In this document: in pieces, positions 24,831-37,300 of the stretch
Position numbering within the stretch: position 1 is the stretch's first letter
Layout: the number at the start of each line of letters is the position of its first letter
DNA from: Botrytis cinerea B05.10
Lineage: Eukaryota; Ascomycota; Leotiomycetes; Helotiales; Sclerotiniaceae
Direction of reading: 5' to 3'
DNA: 64,000 bases
NCBI RefSeq assembly: GCF_000143535.2
Contig: NC_037313.1
Coordinates: forward strand, 1,123,501 to 1,187,500
The notes under the pieces: model-generated
Database searches by the model: none
What the model saw: the letters and a program-made list of their open reading frames with translations, nothing else
What the model was told of the DNA's origin: nothing
Program-made: the position numbers and the translations under genes

Positions 24831-24886
24831 TCTATCTCTATCTCTATCTCTATCTCTATCTCTATCTCTATCTCTATCTCTATCTC
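24831..24886. repeat. (TATCTC)n hexanucleotide microsatellite
   Basis: About nine perfect TATCTC units lie roughly 220 bases upstream of the start codon of the minus-strand membrane-protein gene, in its promoter or leader. Confidence 0.9.
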
Positions 24887-26130
24887 CCCAATTCATCATC
24901 TCCCTCCTCATCGTCAGATTCAAAAACTTAAACACTCCATATACCACCCCATCATGATGTTGAATTCCGCCTTGAATTTTTGTTCCAGCTCCGGTTCCAG
25001 CTCCAGCTCCTCTTAGCCCCTCCCAATGCCGCAGTTCACGAGTAGTACTCACAACATCCATATCACCACCCACCCAAAACCCCGCACCAAATCAGAACCC
25101 CAATATGATCATCTCACACAATCAATCACATTCCCGCTCTCAAATCTTCCACCCAGCTCAACGACTCCCGTTATCTTTTTTTCTTTCTCAAAACCTGGTA
25201 AATCGGGTTCGATCGATACCATGCTCGCAGAAAATCCGAAAACGAGATGCTCATTCACAAGGAAAGAGTATGACGTGCTGAAACGAGCACACGGAGCTAC
25301 TAATACAGCTTGGGGTTTTGGCGTCTCCGGGGTACCTTAGCTCGTAATCTGTGGATGGTGGCAGGGGTTACAGGGTAGGGGCAGTGGGATGGATGTGGAG
25401 ATATCGGATAGCTTGCCATGCATGGCATCTTCCATGTTTTCCTATGAAACACAGGAGATATGAAACGGACTTTGAATGAATAGAAAGCTGGGGTTTAAAA
25501 TGCGAATATTCTGCCCGCTCTGATAGCAGGGGATAGGGGACTGGAAATCGGAATAATGATGTATACAATTGGGGAGACGACTATAAAAACCACATCTTTT
25601 AAATCCCTTCTTCAGACTTCTCGCTTGATTAATGCTACATATATATACACATTCGATTCGATTCTATTCTATTTCATCTCATCTCATACAACCCCTTACC
25701 TTTCTAGTACACCAACAAAATTAAATACTCAGCCCTATCTCCTATCTTCTAAACTACCTACTCTAGAAATCTACATCTTCATCGCTACCCCCCCCCTATC
25801 TTCAAACATCCCCTTGCCTACCCCTCCTCCCTCTGCACTCTCGCTCAAATATGCAACCTCCTACAAACCCACCTCCACCTCCACCATCCCATCACCATAT
25901 CATCCTCACACCATAAGCTTCCCCTCATCCCTATCCCAATCCCTATGCCCTCCCCAGCGTCTCAAACTCAAACTCAAATCCAAACACTCCCTCTCACTCC
26001 CTCCCCAAGCCCTCAAACACTCCCTCTCCCCCCTCCCTCCCCTTCCATCTCCCCTCCCATCTACATCACCATCTACATCACCATCCTAGTGATCCAGAAT
26101 AAATAATTACATTACAAAACAAAGAGTAAT

Positions 26131-26132
26131 TT

Positions 26133-26164
<32 letters not shown>
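26131..26164. repeat. polyT-polyA homopolymer junction
   Basis: Ten T are followed by about 24 A. Length in the assembly may be unreliable, as is common for such runs. Confidence 0.85.
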
Positions 26165-27208
26165 TACAATACATTACAATACAATAAATACATCACACTT
26201 CGAACATTATATTTAACATGAATGCAAAAGGGATGTGTCAGAAATTTAGAGATGTAGAGATGTAGGATTGAAGGATGAGTAGGAATAAGAAGTGTATAAA
26301 GTTAACCCCCCCCCCTCGGATGAGTATCGAGATTGAAGAAGCCAGAAGCTAAAAACCAGAAGGCAGAAGCTAGTTCGAGATCGAGGAACGACATATATAA
26401 ATACATACCTACACATCAAAACTTAAAGTCATCTTCTTCCTCATCCTCCTTCAAACTCACAACTCACAAACCAATCTCACTCTCACAACACCGCACAACA
26501 GAAACAATAGCACCAATAACCACCGTTTTCAATTCATATCATTTCACATCTATAAATATGTATGTATGTATGCAATTGAGCGCAGCTCATCCACACCGAT
26601 CCATATCCCTTATTCATCCAAACCAATTACATTGAATTCCTCGCCTCCGTTCTCTCGTCTATCCTACCGAGATCTTCCTCCCCCTCCCTCTCTCCCAACT
26701 ACCCCCTCCACTCCCGCTCAAACTTTCATCCCTCCATATTAAATCTCCTCTCTCAAAAGCTAAACACAAGAAGCATAGACACCACACACATACATCATTT
26801 CGGGAAAAAGTAAAGAGCAAGAAACCAAAAAAAACAAAGAGGTATCCATCCATTTTCATCATAATGTCATCATATCTCTCCCTTTCATAGCATGAAACCC
26901 CATATCATATCATATCCATTGAAAGTGAAATGCGCAAGCCCAACAAATCATCAGAGCACCCCTTCCATCACCATCATCATGACCTCCTTTCCATATTCCT
27001 CGTCCTCTCATCACCCCACCCCATAAGAAATCCATTCCTCCATCCCGAGTCCTCCTTCAATCCAATTCAACCCAGTCCAAATATTCGCAAAAGTATTATT
27101 ATTTCGTATTGTTGTTATTTTGTTTTGTTCCTGTTATTGTAACGGGGGGGTATTCTAAGTAATTCGCTAACACATCGCTCGCAACACACGCCCAATCTTT
27201 TAATTCGC

Positions 27209-30200
27209 TTAAAAAGTTTCTGACTCGCCACTATGATTGCTGCCGATACTACCAAATGTATCTATGAACTTGTTAGCATATGTCTCAGATAATATAGGAT
27301 TTGTTCACATACTTCTCTTAACATTTCTTCTGATAACTGTTTCATCCCTACTCAATTCCCCATTCTTACTAGCCACACTCATACTTCTTGGACCAGTAGG
27401 TTTTCTCGTTGGAACACCCAAGGCACCACTCAATCTTCTAGAAGCAGATTGAGTATTGTCATCTCCATTCTCATCTTGCAAATGTTCATTACTCAAAGGA
27501 CTTGGCTTTGCAGTCTTATTGCGAATGTTGAGTGGCTTCTCAGGAACAATTGGTTCCTTAGGAGGTCTGGCAGGAGCTTGACCTGAAGCAGAACGATCTG
27601 AATATCCACCATCAGAAATTGGAGAAAGTCTACCTTCGGTATTAGTTGTTGCTTGACTATAACGATGGTTTGCGTTAGGTGGTAAACGATTGATGCTAGT
27701 TGATGAGCCCCAGTTAATGGATGAAGGGGACATTGGTGGAGGTTGATCAAAGTTTTGAGCTTGTGATTCGAGATGAGTTTGGTAACGGTGTGTTGGACCT
27801 TGACGAGGTTGTGGATGTTGAAGGTTCAGAGAATTTCGATGAGCTTTATATTTTGGATCTTCAACACCTGGTAAGACGCCAGGTAGAAGACTGAGAGGAA
27901 TCTCCTCATTCAAAAACTGTTGATGAAGTTGTTCCGAAGAAAAGCCAGAGTGTAATTTGTCATCGGATTTAGCGAGTGATCTAACAGATCTAGGGGTAGC
28001 GGGTGATTCAACACGTGTGGGCTCGATGAACTTATCATGATCATAATCTCGCTCTCGATCTTGATCAGTTTGCTCGTGTTCGGTTTGATATGTACCGAGC
28101 CCGGAATCCGATCTTGATGGGGGTGAATTGTAATGTTCAGGCTCCTTGCTACCACTCTTTCGGCCACTATTTCGGAAACCCTTAAACACAGTTGACGCGG
28201 TAGTCTCAGACCATCGAGATACTTTAGGAATCCATCCAGAAGAACTACTTGACTTGTGTTTCTTGTTCTTATCCGTCTCAGTTCGAGGTGTATTATCATT
28301 GCTCAAAGAGCCAGATGCCTTGTATTGTTGAGGAGGTGTGTCCAATGGCAGAGACTCTCCACGTTCACGGAAAGTCTCACGAGTCGGAGTGAGAACATCT
28401 GCATCATTCTCGAATTGGTTGTTGAGAATATCCTGCTCATGTGGACTGAGCTCATCCTCATCTTCATCCTCATCATCTTCAGGCACTGTACTAATTCGAT
28501 GATCCGAAAATTTACGTCCATCAAACCCTCGGTTTGTGTTGCGAGATTGGGAGGGTTGGATGGAAAGGGGTCCAGATTGACTTCCATGACTTGCAGTGGA
28601 AGTACCGGCATTGCCCTCAGGCACGTAACCACGATCTTGTTCAGAACGTCCTTCAGGGAAATCATCATAATCCAGAGTACCATTTTGAAGACCTTGTGCA
28701 ACTTTGAGACCTTCAACATCCCCAAGCAATTGGACAAGCATATCTTCAATCTTTCCAAGATCATTCGTACTTCTCTTGCTCAAGCCCTTCAAAGCTCTCC
28801 GGAAAACATTTCTTCGCTTCGTAGGAAGATCTTCATACAGCTCGGCAGATCTAATTGAGCGAGGTGCACTTTGTGGTAGAGGTCGTGGCCCGTTGATGAC
28901 CTTTTGAACCGACTTTTCGGTATTAACTTGTACTTCTGTGATAATGACATCTTCAGTATCGGCAAGCAATCTCTTCATATCCTCGAAGGAATTTCTCATT
29001 TCAGCAGCGGCTCGCACAAGGGTGACGAGAATTTCCGTATCACGTGCGCTACGTTGAGCATCACGAACAGTGAGATGGTCCATCAAAGCAACGATATCCT
29101 TAGATTGGATGCGATCAATACCGTTGCCAGTTGAACTATCGTATAATGGAGATCCCATTCCTTGTGACATACCACTGAGATGTCGAGAGTGACCAGGATT
29201 GAATTGGTCACCGTTCAATGCATCTGTTGCATTTCCTAGTTCATGATCCGTAAAGTCCACTCCCTTCCCTTTATTGACATGCTGCTCTGGAGTCTGGCCA
29301 CCAGGAGAACGAGCATTAGGAGCCGATGAGATGTACCCCTCATCCTTGTGTAAGCCGTTTGGACTACCACCATAGAGCTTGTCGTTGTATGCTCGACTGG
29401 CATTTTGGAAACCCGCTTGATTCAAAAGTTCTCGATCAAGGCCAGTACCGTTACCAAGGGCAGCAATTGGACTTGTATCTTCATATGGATTTGTGACGAG
29501 GGTATCACGCTTTCTTTCTCCAGAAGTTCTTCCCCACTCATCCTCATGCTCACTGCTGACATCTCTGCTGTGGCCAGCCAAAGCAGCAGCAGCTCCTGCA
29601 CCAGTAGCGGCACCAATCAATGCAGCTTCAGCTTCATGAAGAGCAGACGCAGAGTCAGAGCTTTGTGTTCGCTTGGCTTGTGGTGGAGTAACTTGATTTG
29701 GCCAGTGATCACGACTTCCTTGCTGTGTGCCGCCAATTGGCCCTTGAATGATGGAAGGATTTGTTGTAACTTCTGATGCATCATCTCCGTAACCGATCTC
29801 AGGCATTGGGTCATGCACATCTGGAAGACCACTTGCAGACATCTTAGGTTGATCAGTCATTTGGCTAATTTCGCTGAGGTTGTCAATGCTGTGGCGAGGG
29901 GAAGAAAGTCTTTGGCCATCTATTGTACGATCCTTGAAAGACTTCTGTAATGGCGCTCCAGTGTCCTCTTTGCGTTCTTCATACTGGACATTGTCTGCGT
30001 CATTATTGTTGTTCATTCTTTCACGAGCCTTGGCCAATAGTGCTGCAGCTGCAGCTCCCAGCGCGCCAGCTCCCAGCTTCTCCTTGGTATTTGACTTTGA
30101 CATCTCAACCTTTCTTCCATTCTCATCGATATCATACTCTTTGTCATACTTCGTGGGGCTCTGTGATTTTCCGGGGCTGTCGCCACGGCTTGTAAAGTTT

Positions 30201-32863
30201 CTTTCAGACTCATCGTCGAAAGAATCGTATGAAGCCTTGCGATTAACTTGGCTATTGCTCTCGGGGTATGAATTAGAACCGGTGATTTCCGAAGCATTAA
30301 CCAACGAAGCAACGTGTGATTCGACTCCCATAGGTGTATTGACGAAATTTGGTTTTCCGCCAACCCCTTGAATATTCTGACCAGTTGAGATATCTCGAGC
30401 ATCAAAGCTGTCGTCGGTAAAGTTGGTCAATCGCTTGTTTTCAAGGCTCAATTCGGAGTCAAAATCGCGATTTCGATCATTCTCTTGATGCTGTTCTTCC
30501 CAGTACTGAACATCTCCGTCCTGGGTAAGCTCTGAATCAGATAGTCCACCTGTTCGAACTTCCGAAAAGTCATGACGATTTTGAATATTATCACTGGACT
30601 CAAGCGACTTCAAGGACTGATTATGTTGAGCTGTCTTTGCCAATGAGGAATATGACGCGGTGCTCTGGGTCAACCTGGATTCTCGATGATCTTGAAGTGG
30701 CCCGTCTTCATTTTCGGTATAGCCTGAGACACTCTGGATTGGGCTCAGACCACGTCTTTCATGACCGTAAGGAACGTATCTGAGTGGAGGAGGTACTTCT
30801 TGGGTGTTTTGGTAATAAGGATGTTGTGGCTCGGCTTCAAGCAGTTCTGAATCTTCATCCTCAGGAGTATCTTGTTCATTGTGATGAAGTGCTGCCAAAC
30901 CAGCACCAGTGGCAGCACCAGCAAGACCAGCTTTAACTGTATTGGAGTGACCTCCGTTGTGTTCCTCTGAAACCATGGAATCGTCGAGGTCGGGATCGTA
31001 ATATTCCCGCATGGGTACCTTTCTTCCATTTTCATCCAATTCATATTCCTGTCCACGTAACTGTTGTTCACTATTTTGACTATGAAGACTGAGGTTTCCA
31101 CGGGAGAAGTTGGAATGTTGAGTACCCAATCCGTGTTGCAGATTGACGGGTGTTCGATTTGGTGTTCGAGAAGCTGGCGAGGTAACGTCTTTTCGAGCAG
31201 CCACCTCTTGAACAGGTGTCACACGCTGTGAGCTAGCGGAGTGAGGTCTTTCGGATTCTGCTGATAAGATTGAGGTTCTGGTGATATCGGAGGCGTTGAT
31301 CGCGCTCATTAGTGGCATAGGAGGCGCCAGGCTAAGACTATCTCTCTCTTCAGTAGGTGAAAGCTCGCCCCCTAAACTGTTGCCACGACTGTGATTTTTT
31401 CTCCTGCGTCGTCGTTCTTTCTTTTCATCTATTACCGATTCTTGTGATTGATGTTTCTGTAACGCAGCTGCTGTCAAGGCACCAACACCGGCGCCTAACG
31501 CAGCGGTTTCGAGACCTCGACTCTTCTTCTTCTTCACCTTTTCATTATGCACAACAGTTTCTTCCGATCCGCCTCGTTCGAAACTTCGTGGTGAATCCGA
31601 ATCCCTCACCTGGTCTCTTCGACTCTTCCCCGAGATAACCTCTCCATCATTAAGTGTAACCTTTGGCCCTCCTGATATGCTGGATATACCACTTCCGACA
31701 GAACTTCGACGCTCTGTACGCTTACTTGATTCTCTCTTCAATGCTGATAATTCGGGTAAGATCAGACGACGGATGGCATCTTCAACAGTCTCCAGTAACT
31801 TGGGATTGTTGATGGAGGAATTTTTGGAGGCTCCAGATCTAACGGAAAGTCTGTCAGAATTGCGACTAATCTGGGAATCTAGAAGACCCGAATCGGCCCC
31901 GGACATTAAAGATTCTTCGGCTTGGCTTCGACTTGATCTTCTTCGTTGTGATTTGATTGCTTCTGTCGGCTTCTCGCCACTAACACTTCGACTTCGACTT
32001 CTTCGTTGTTTTCGTCGGTGTTCTGATCTATCACCGCGAACCTTTGACATGGCCTTCTGTGCCACTATTCGCTCCCTGCTAAGACTTCGACTTCTTCGGC
32101 GCGATGGCGTTCTTGATTTTTCCGATACAGCACTGGCAGCCAGGCCACTAGCCGCCTCGGCAATCAAAGGTTCGTCTCTTGTCAAGCTTCGGCTACGTCT
32201 TCGCTCTGGAGATCTGGTATGTCCATCGAGGAAACTATCGGCAGGCATAGATGAAATTTCTGAAGCATTGTACAAAACACTCTTCGATCCTAATTCTGTG
32301 GGTATCAGCGGACTTCCATGTCTCATTATTTCAACTTCGATCGGTCTACCACCACTCCTGGAAGTGAGATTGGATTCTTCGGTCATAGATCTAAAGGAGC
32401 TCATGCTGGCTTCGTCTTCTGGCGCCGATTTGTGATTCTCCTTGTTGACATCCGATAGCGAGATACGCTGGGTATATGATGGCCGTCGAGAACCTTTTCT
32501 GGATTCCGTAATCTGAATGTGGTCGTGAGCTGACTTGCTTCGGTGTTTCGATGATGGTGTAACTTTGACACGAACCGATGGCCTTCGACTTCTTTCTTCT
32601 TTTCCACCTTCAAAATACTCAATCAACAATGAAGTTTGTGACTTATTGTTTGATAAACTACTTAGACTATCGTGCTTCTTCTTCTTTCGAGTAGCGATGG
32701 TGACTGGAGCACCGTCATCAGGTATTGTGTATGCACTCTTATCCGTCACTCTTGAACCAAGCTCCGTAGTCTCGTTCTCGTTCTCGGCGTCACTATCCGC
32801 AGTACTTGTTTCTGTTGGCGCAGGTAGAGGGGGAGCTCTTGACTTTCTCGATTCGACACCCAT
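27209..32863 (-). CDS. Large disordered protein with dispersed Ala/Gly segments and DENGRKV repeats (2 exons)
   Basis: Exon 1 is 32863-27313. A 51-nt intron (GTATGT, branch TGCTAAC, acceptor CATAG) leads to a tiny exon 27261-27209, giving 1,867 residues ending GSNHSGESETF. Without splicing the frame stops one codon after the donor. I recognise no named domain. The N-terminal third is basic and Ser/Arg-rich (RRRSRSLSRE-like motifs). Five short Ala/Gly-rich hydrophobic segments are spaced along it at roughly residues 240, 450, 645, 940 and 1090, such as LGAGVGALTAAAL and LIGAATGAGAAAALAG. Two are preceded by a Y-(E/D)-(L/I)-DENGRKV-x-M motif (about 610 and 915). A more ordered conserved-looking block near residues 1250-1370 (IVALMDHLTVRDAQRSARD, TKRRNVFRRALKGLS, KIEDMLVQLLGDVEGLK) looks helical. 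The C-terminus is Pro/Ser-rich. It may be a scaffold or membrane/septum-associated protein, by analogy with other long repeat proteins, but function is unknown. Confidence 0.85.
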
Positions 32864-33549
32864 TATGATAACTCCTCACAATTCGAATGGACGAACGGAG
32901 GGATGCATCAGCGGTAAGTATGGATTGGGGGGTTTCGAATGGTTTGTGTAATGTACAAGAAATGCCGGCAAGAAAATTGGAGAAAAAAGATGAATCGAGT
33001 TATTCTATCGAATGCTAGTATCGAATGCTTGGTCCTCAGCCCCCAAGGATGCAGCTGAGGCTTTTCCCTTGTGCAGTTGTAACGCGAATTAAGAGGCCAA
33101 AAGAAGGTAAAAAAATTAGAGAATGCGAAGATTAAACAGCCCCAGAAACCAATAAACACTTCTGCGAGATATTATCGAGGCACCGAGGAGAATTAAGAGT
33201 TGATTTGAAGCTCTATTATTATGGAGATAATTGGGGTTGATCTTTTCGAAATGGGCTGGATGGAAGGGAAGTTGTGCGTTGGCGATTTTTGTTTATGCAG
33301 CTTTGATTGTTTGATCCGTTCTGATCCAATGAAAAATTAGCTGGAAGCGATGAAATTTGGGGGTGAAGGATTTCTATGAACCAATTGAGTGTTGAAGGTG
33401 TTACCGTAGAATCGTACTCTCTCTGGACTTTTGATTTTGATGATGGATCCCTTCTCTGCGATTGTTTACTTTGCTTGGAACCGTTGGAATAGATGGATGG
33501 ATGGATGGCGGTTGTATGAGCTGAAGACCGGCAGGTAGACAGTTGGAAG

Positions 33550-33587
33550 GCAGGTAGACAGGTAGACAGGTAGACAGGTAGACAGGC
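33550..33587. repeat. (CAGGTAGA)n octamer array
   Basis: About four to five head-to-tail copies of CAGGTAGA lie upstream of the large minus-strand gene. Confidence 0.85.
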
Positions 33588-34018
33588 AGTAAAAGTATCC
33601 TGGGATGATTCAGATACAAGGCCAAGGGTAGATGGATGTGATTGTGACCGCGGGCCTATTAGAATTCGAGGGGTGAGGAGGACGAGGTCTGGAGGTGGAG
33701 AGTGATCGGTAGAGAGAGAGGTGTAAGTGAGAGAGAGGATGATACAATACAGCAAAAGCCTCGTGTTATAGGAGTTACAAGAGAAGAGTTATTACAAGAG
33801 AAGAGTCACAAGAGTTATCAAAGTTCACCACTTTCCATGATGATTTTTATTCCTCCCGCTCGTACGTTGCCGTTGCCGCTGCCGTTACCGCCTTTCTCGT
33901 CTCTATCGAAGACACCTCCGGATGTATTTTGTTGTTGATAGAGCTTTGACACTCGTGAAGACAATTGGGTATTGATCCCCTTGAACCACAATGGCCATAA
34001 TGCTTTCCACATTCACGC

Positions 34019-34047
34019 AACCCAAACCCAAACCCAAACCCAAACCC
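34019..34047. repeat. (CCCAAA)n array
   Basis: Nearly five CCCAAA units lie in tandem. They are not telomeric (CCCTAA). Confidence 0.85.
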
Positions 34048-34358
34048 GCGAGAAATGATGCCCAAAGCAATATCATTTGGCTCGTGTTGAAGTCGATGGA
34101 AGCTTCTCTGATCGTCGCTTTATGCTTTCGTCCCTGTCTAATAGACAGTTTCCCACTATGTAGCTACTCCGTCAAACTATAACCCTCCACGCTATCCCGT
34201 CAACCCCTTCAAACGAAACCCAATGCATTCCCATCTATCTATCTGTCACAACAGCAATCGACTTAAATCTCACCATTGCACATCAAACAGCGGGCTGGAT
34301 GTGACAAAGCTCTCTCGCCACCTCCATACGATCCATATATCTACATGCTCCCCTCGCA

Positions 34359-34379
34359 GTCCAGTCCAGTCCAGTCCAG
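34359..34379. repeat. (CCAGT)n array
   Basis: Four tandem CCAGT pentamers in non-coding sequence. Confidence 0.8.
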
Positions 34380-37300
34380 TATGCAAGAATCCGAAAAGGT
34401 ACAGGAACATCAGCATCAGCTTCATACCTACCAATTTCGTCTGGTGAATGCTGCCCCAAGCATCCAAGCTACTGTGAAAATGAGGGGCACCACCAATATA
34501 TACCATAATCAATTACGTCCACGTCCAATTCCAATTCCAATGCATCGTACAAATAAAACAAAACAATAGCTCGACATCTCCTCACTCTCTCAATCATTAC
34601 TTCAATTGGTACTATTGGAAATCCGATCAATACAAAGTCACACGGTTGTATTCCCAACCCCCAATATTTCACATCACAGCCATCTCGATTATTTCCAAGG
34701 CACACACACGCATACCTCCCTCACTACCTCATTACCTCCTACTTGACGAACAATCAGTCACGTATTCCCTACCACAAAATAATTCGTAACTCTGCTCGCT
34801 CTGTAACTCTGTATCCCCTCTTCTCCCTAACCCCCCCTCCTCAATCTAATTGGCCACCACTGACATGCCAACTAACGTGGATCGCGGGACCGTTGACCGT
34901 TTAAAGTATGGTAGCGTTTTTGATATCTCATCATAGCATAGCGGAGCGGCTGATAACCTAAACTGTGTGGTCGTTCGCACATCACTTGTCAGCACGTCAA
35001 ATCGGAAAGGAAAAGTCAGAATTTAGTACGCGCGAAGGAAGGATGTGGAAAGCTCGGTTTCTGTGACAACGGGCGCTTTGTTTGATAAGGAGCGATGGAT
35101 GGATTGGATGAATGAAATGGCTGGGAATCGACTGGACTGCATTTGGGACGCTGGTTTTTATATAACTAACATTATAGGAGATACGTACATATATCCAAGG
35201 GTTTGAGAATACTATTTTTAATCTCATACCGCGACGTTTGGGAATGCTAGATACTAGGTAGATACTAGATAGGGAGGTAGGTAGGTAGGTAGATATATAA
35301 AAAGGAGGTCCAAAAATGAATTTCGTGGCTGGGACACCAAATAAACATACGAGTAGTTTAATAAGGGGTATACACATTCATTCGATTTCATCAATCAATC
35401 CAAAATCCCTCATTATCATTCATGCATGCACGTTCACCATAACCATTACCGTGATCTTTCCTGCTTCTTCTCCATACCCAACCTACCAATAAATAAATCC
35501 ACTCGCAATCATCATTTCGTGAAGCTATTCCCACTTTATCTCTTGCTATATATGCATCATAGATATGATATGATATGATATCTACCCCGCATTGATTCTC
35601 TTGTTTGCTTGTTGCTCTGACTAGAGTGAGCACGCATATACATGTATATAGCTAGGTATTTATCTATAACTACCGATATTACATTACATTATTATATCAT
35701 CCAATTTCCTCGGAGAATAGCTTAAATTACCATTACATCATTTCCTTCACACACGAGGAAACTTTTATTCCGAGTCGATCTTTTCTTCTCGGTATCTTGT
35801 GAAAAGAAATCAAGAAAAATCTTTGTTTTTTTTTGGGGGATGTGCTGGAGGGAGGGAATGCTGTGGTGATGATGTTGTGAAATTGGTGGGTGTGTGGTTG
35901 GTTACCCTATGATGTGCTATTGTGGCATGGTATTGGTTTCCCGGAGGGCGAGGGAAGTGCGGGATAAATACATACATACTACAGACATACAGACATACAT
36001 ATTCAACGACCATATCGTGGGCAAGTGCCTATTTATCAGAAAAGTGCACGCTTGGTTCTCGACCAGATTCGTTTGGATATATTTCCTCTTTGTCTTGGGT
36101 GTGCTCCCCGAGCTGCTCCACCAGTATTTTCAGATTATTCGGGAAGTGCAGTGTAGTGCAGTGCATTTCTGGGTTTTGGTTTATTGCCAGTGGCGATAAG
36201 TAGGGATATCAATCTGAAGTTTTTTTTGAGCCGGGGGGATTTGGAAGCAGATGTCATGGTTGGAGATGATGCATTCAGGATATTCTTGTGATTTACAGAT
36301 TGTTGTGGTGTTTTATGATGGCATAGCGACTGTCGGGAAATGGAGGTATTGGCATGTTACCTAGAGGCTAAAAGTGGTTTCTAGCTTGCTATCATAGTAA
36401 CACTATTATCATCATCATTGTCGCTCATTTGCATTATCAATACGAACGAAATTACTTGAATACCGTTATTAAAAGTTTCCATCGTCTTATTCCTCATCGC
36501 CGAATTTTCCCATAGCCCAAAAAACCAAACACATACCCGCAACTCAAATCTTCTGTTCGCATAGCAAGAATATGCTTACACTCTCACTCTTCTCACAGGT
36601 GTGAGAGTGCACTCCTGAAGCGGGCTCAAGTTCGTTCATGTATGGTTCTTTTAAAATCTGCATACACACTCTCTCTGTTGGTTTTTATACTGTAATCGGA
36701 TACCGAGTATTGAGCTGTAAGTTGCGGGGTCGGATGATAGAGGAAGAGCGCTCTGTACTTAGATTTTTAATATTCTTGTATATAAAGAAGATTGCATATC
36801 AATCATAAAATGATACAATATGCTATATGAGAGTCAGGATTTACGAAATCCGTATCCCTCTTTGAAAACCGACACACAGTGATATGATATTATTTTCACA
36901 CCATCTTTTACTTTCCGTTTTAGGATTAAACAAGTAATGTAATGACGTTGATGCGTGGAGAACAAAAATTACAATATAAAGAATGGCAATGCAAAGAACA
37001 ATTCCTCGAGAATAACACTGAGCTAATATCGTGACACCAATCACTCCTTCTCGAATTCATCACTCACGAGCCCAACATCTATTCGAAAGTACGGTGGTCA
37101 TGCAACCGTTACGCCAATAGATACCCTGTATACAATTCCCCGTTCTTGCGAATTGAGAATCTTCCTTGCTCTGAAAAGTATACATTTTATATCCCAAAAG
37201 AATTCAAGGCAGAAATTGCACCACCGATTCCAGGTGCCAGCGTACAGATCAAATAGAGAAACTAGAAAATTTCATTGATTACCTAGTACCTATAAAAATC

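Larger units (their letters stand above)
24611..27208. other. Low-complexity spacer between two minus-strand genes
   Basis: This stretch has TATCTC, polyC, polyT/polyA and CCTC-rich segments and many short repeats. Open frames on the plus strand (24612-25016, 25556-26089) translate to Ser/Pro/Ile low-complexity strings and are not supported. It should hold the promoter of the membrane-protein gene and the 3' UTR of the large disordered-protein gene. Confidence 0.55.

Noticed and set aside
25556..26089. 177-residue plus-strand frame
   Set aside because: Translation is a Ser/Pro/Leu/Tyr low-complexity string from CCTC and polyC sequence, ending in short repeats.
28256..28858. 200-residue plus-strand frame
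   Set aside because: It lies wholly within the coding exon of the large minus-strand gene and has no protein-like pattern.
31677..32435. 252-residue plus-strand open frame opposite the large minus-strand gene
   Set aside because: It mirrors Ser/Arg/Leu-rich codons of the minus-strand protein and has no domain; the minus frame is far longer and splices cleanly.
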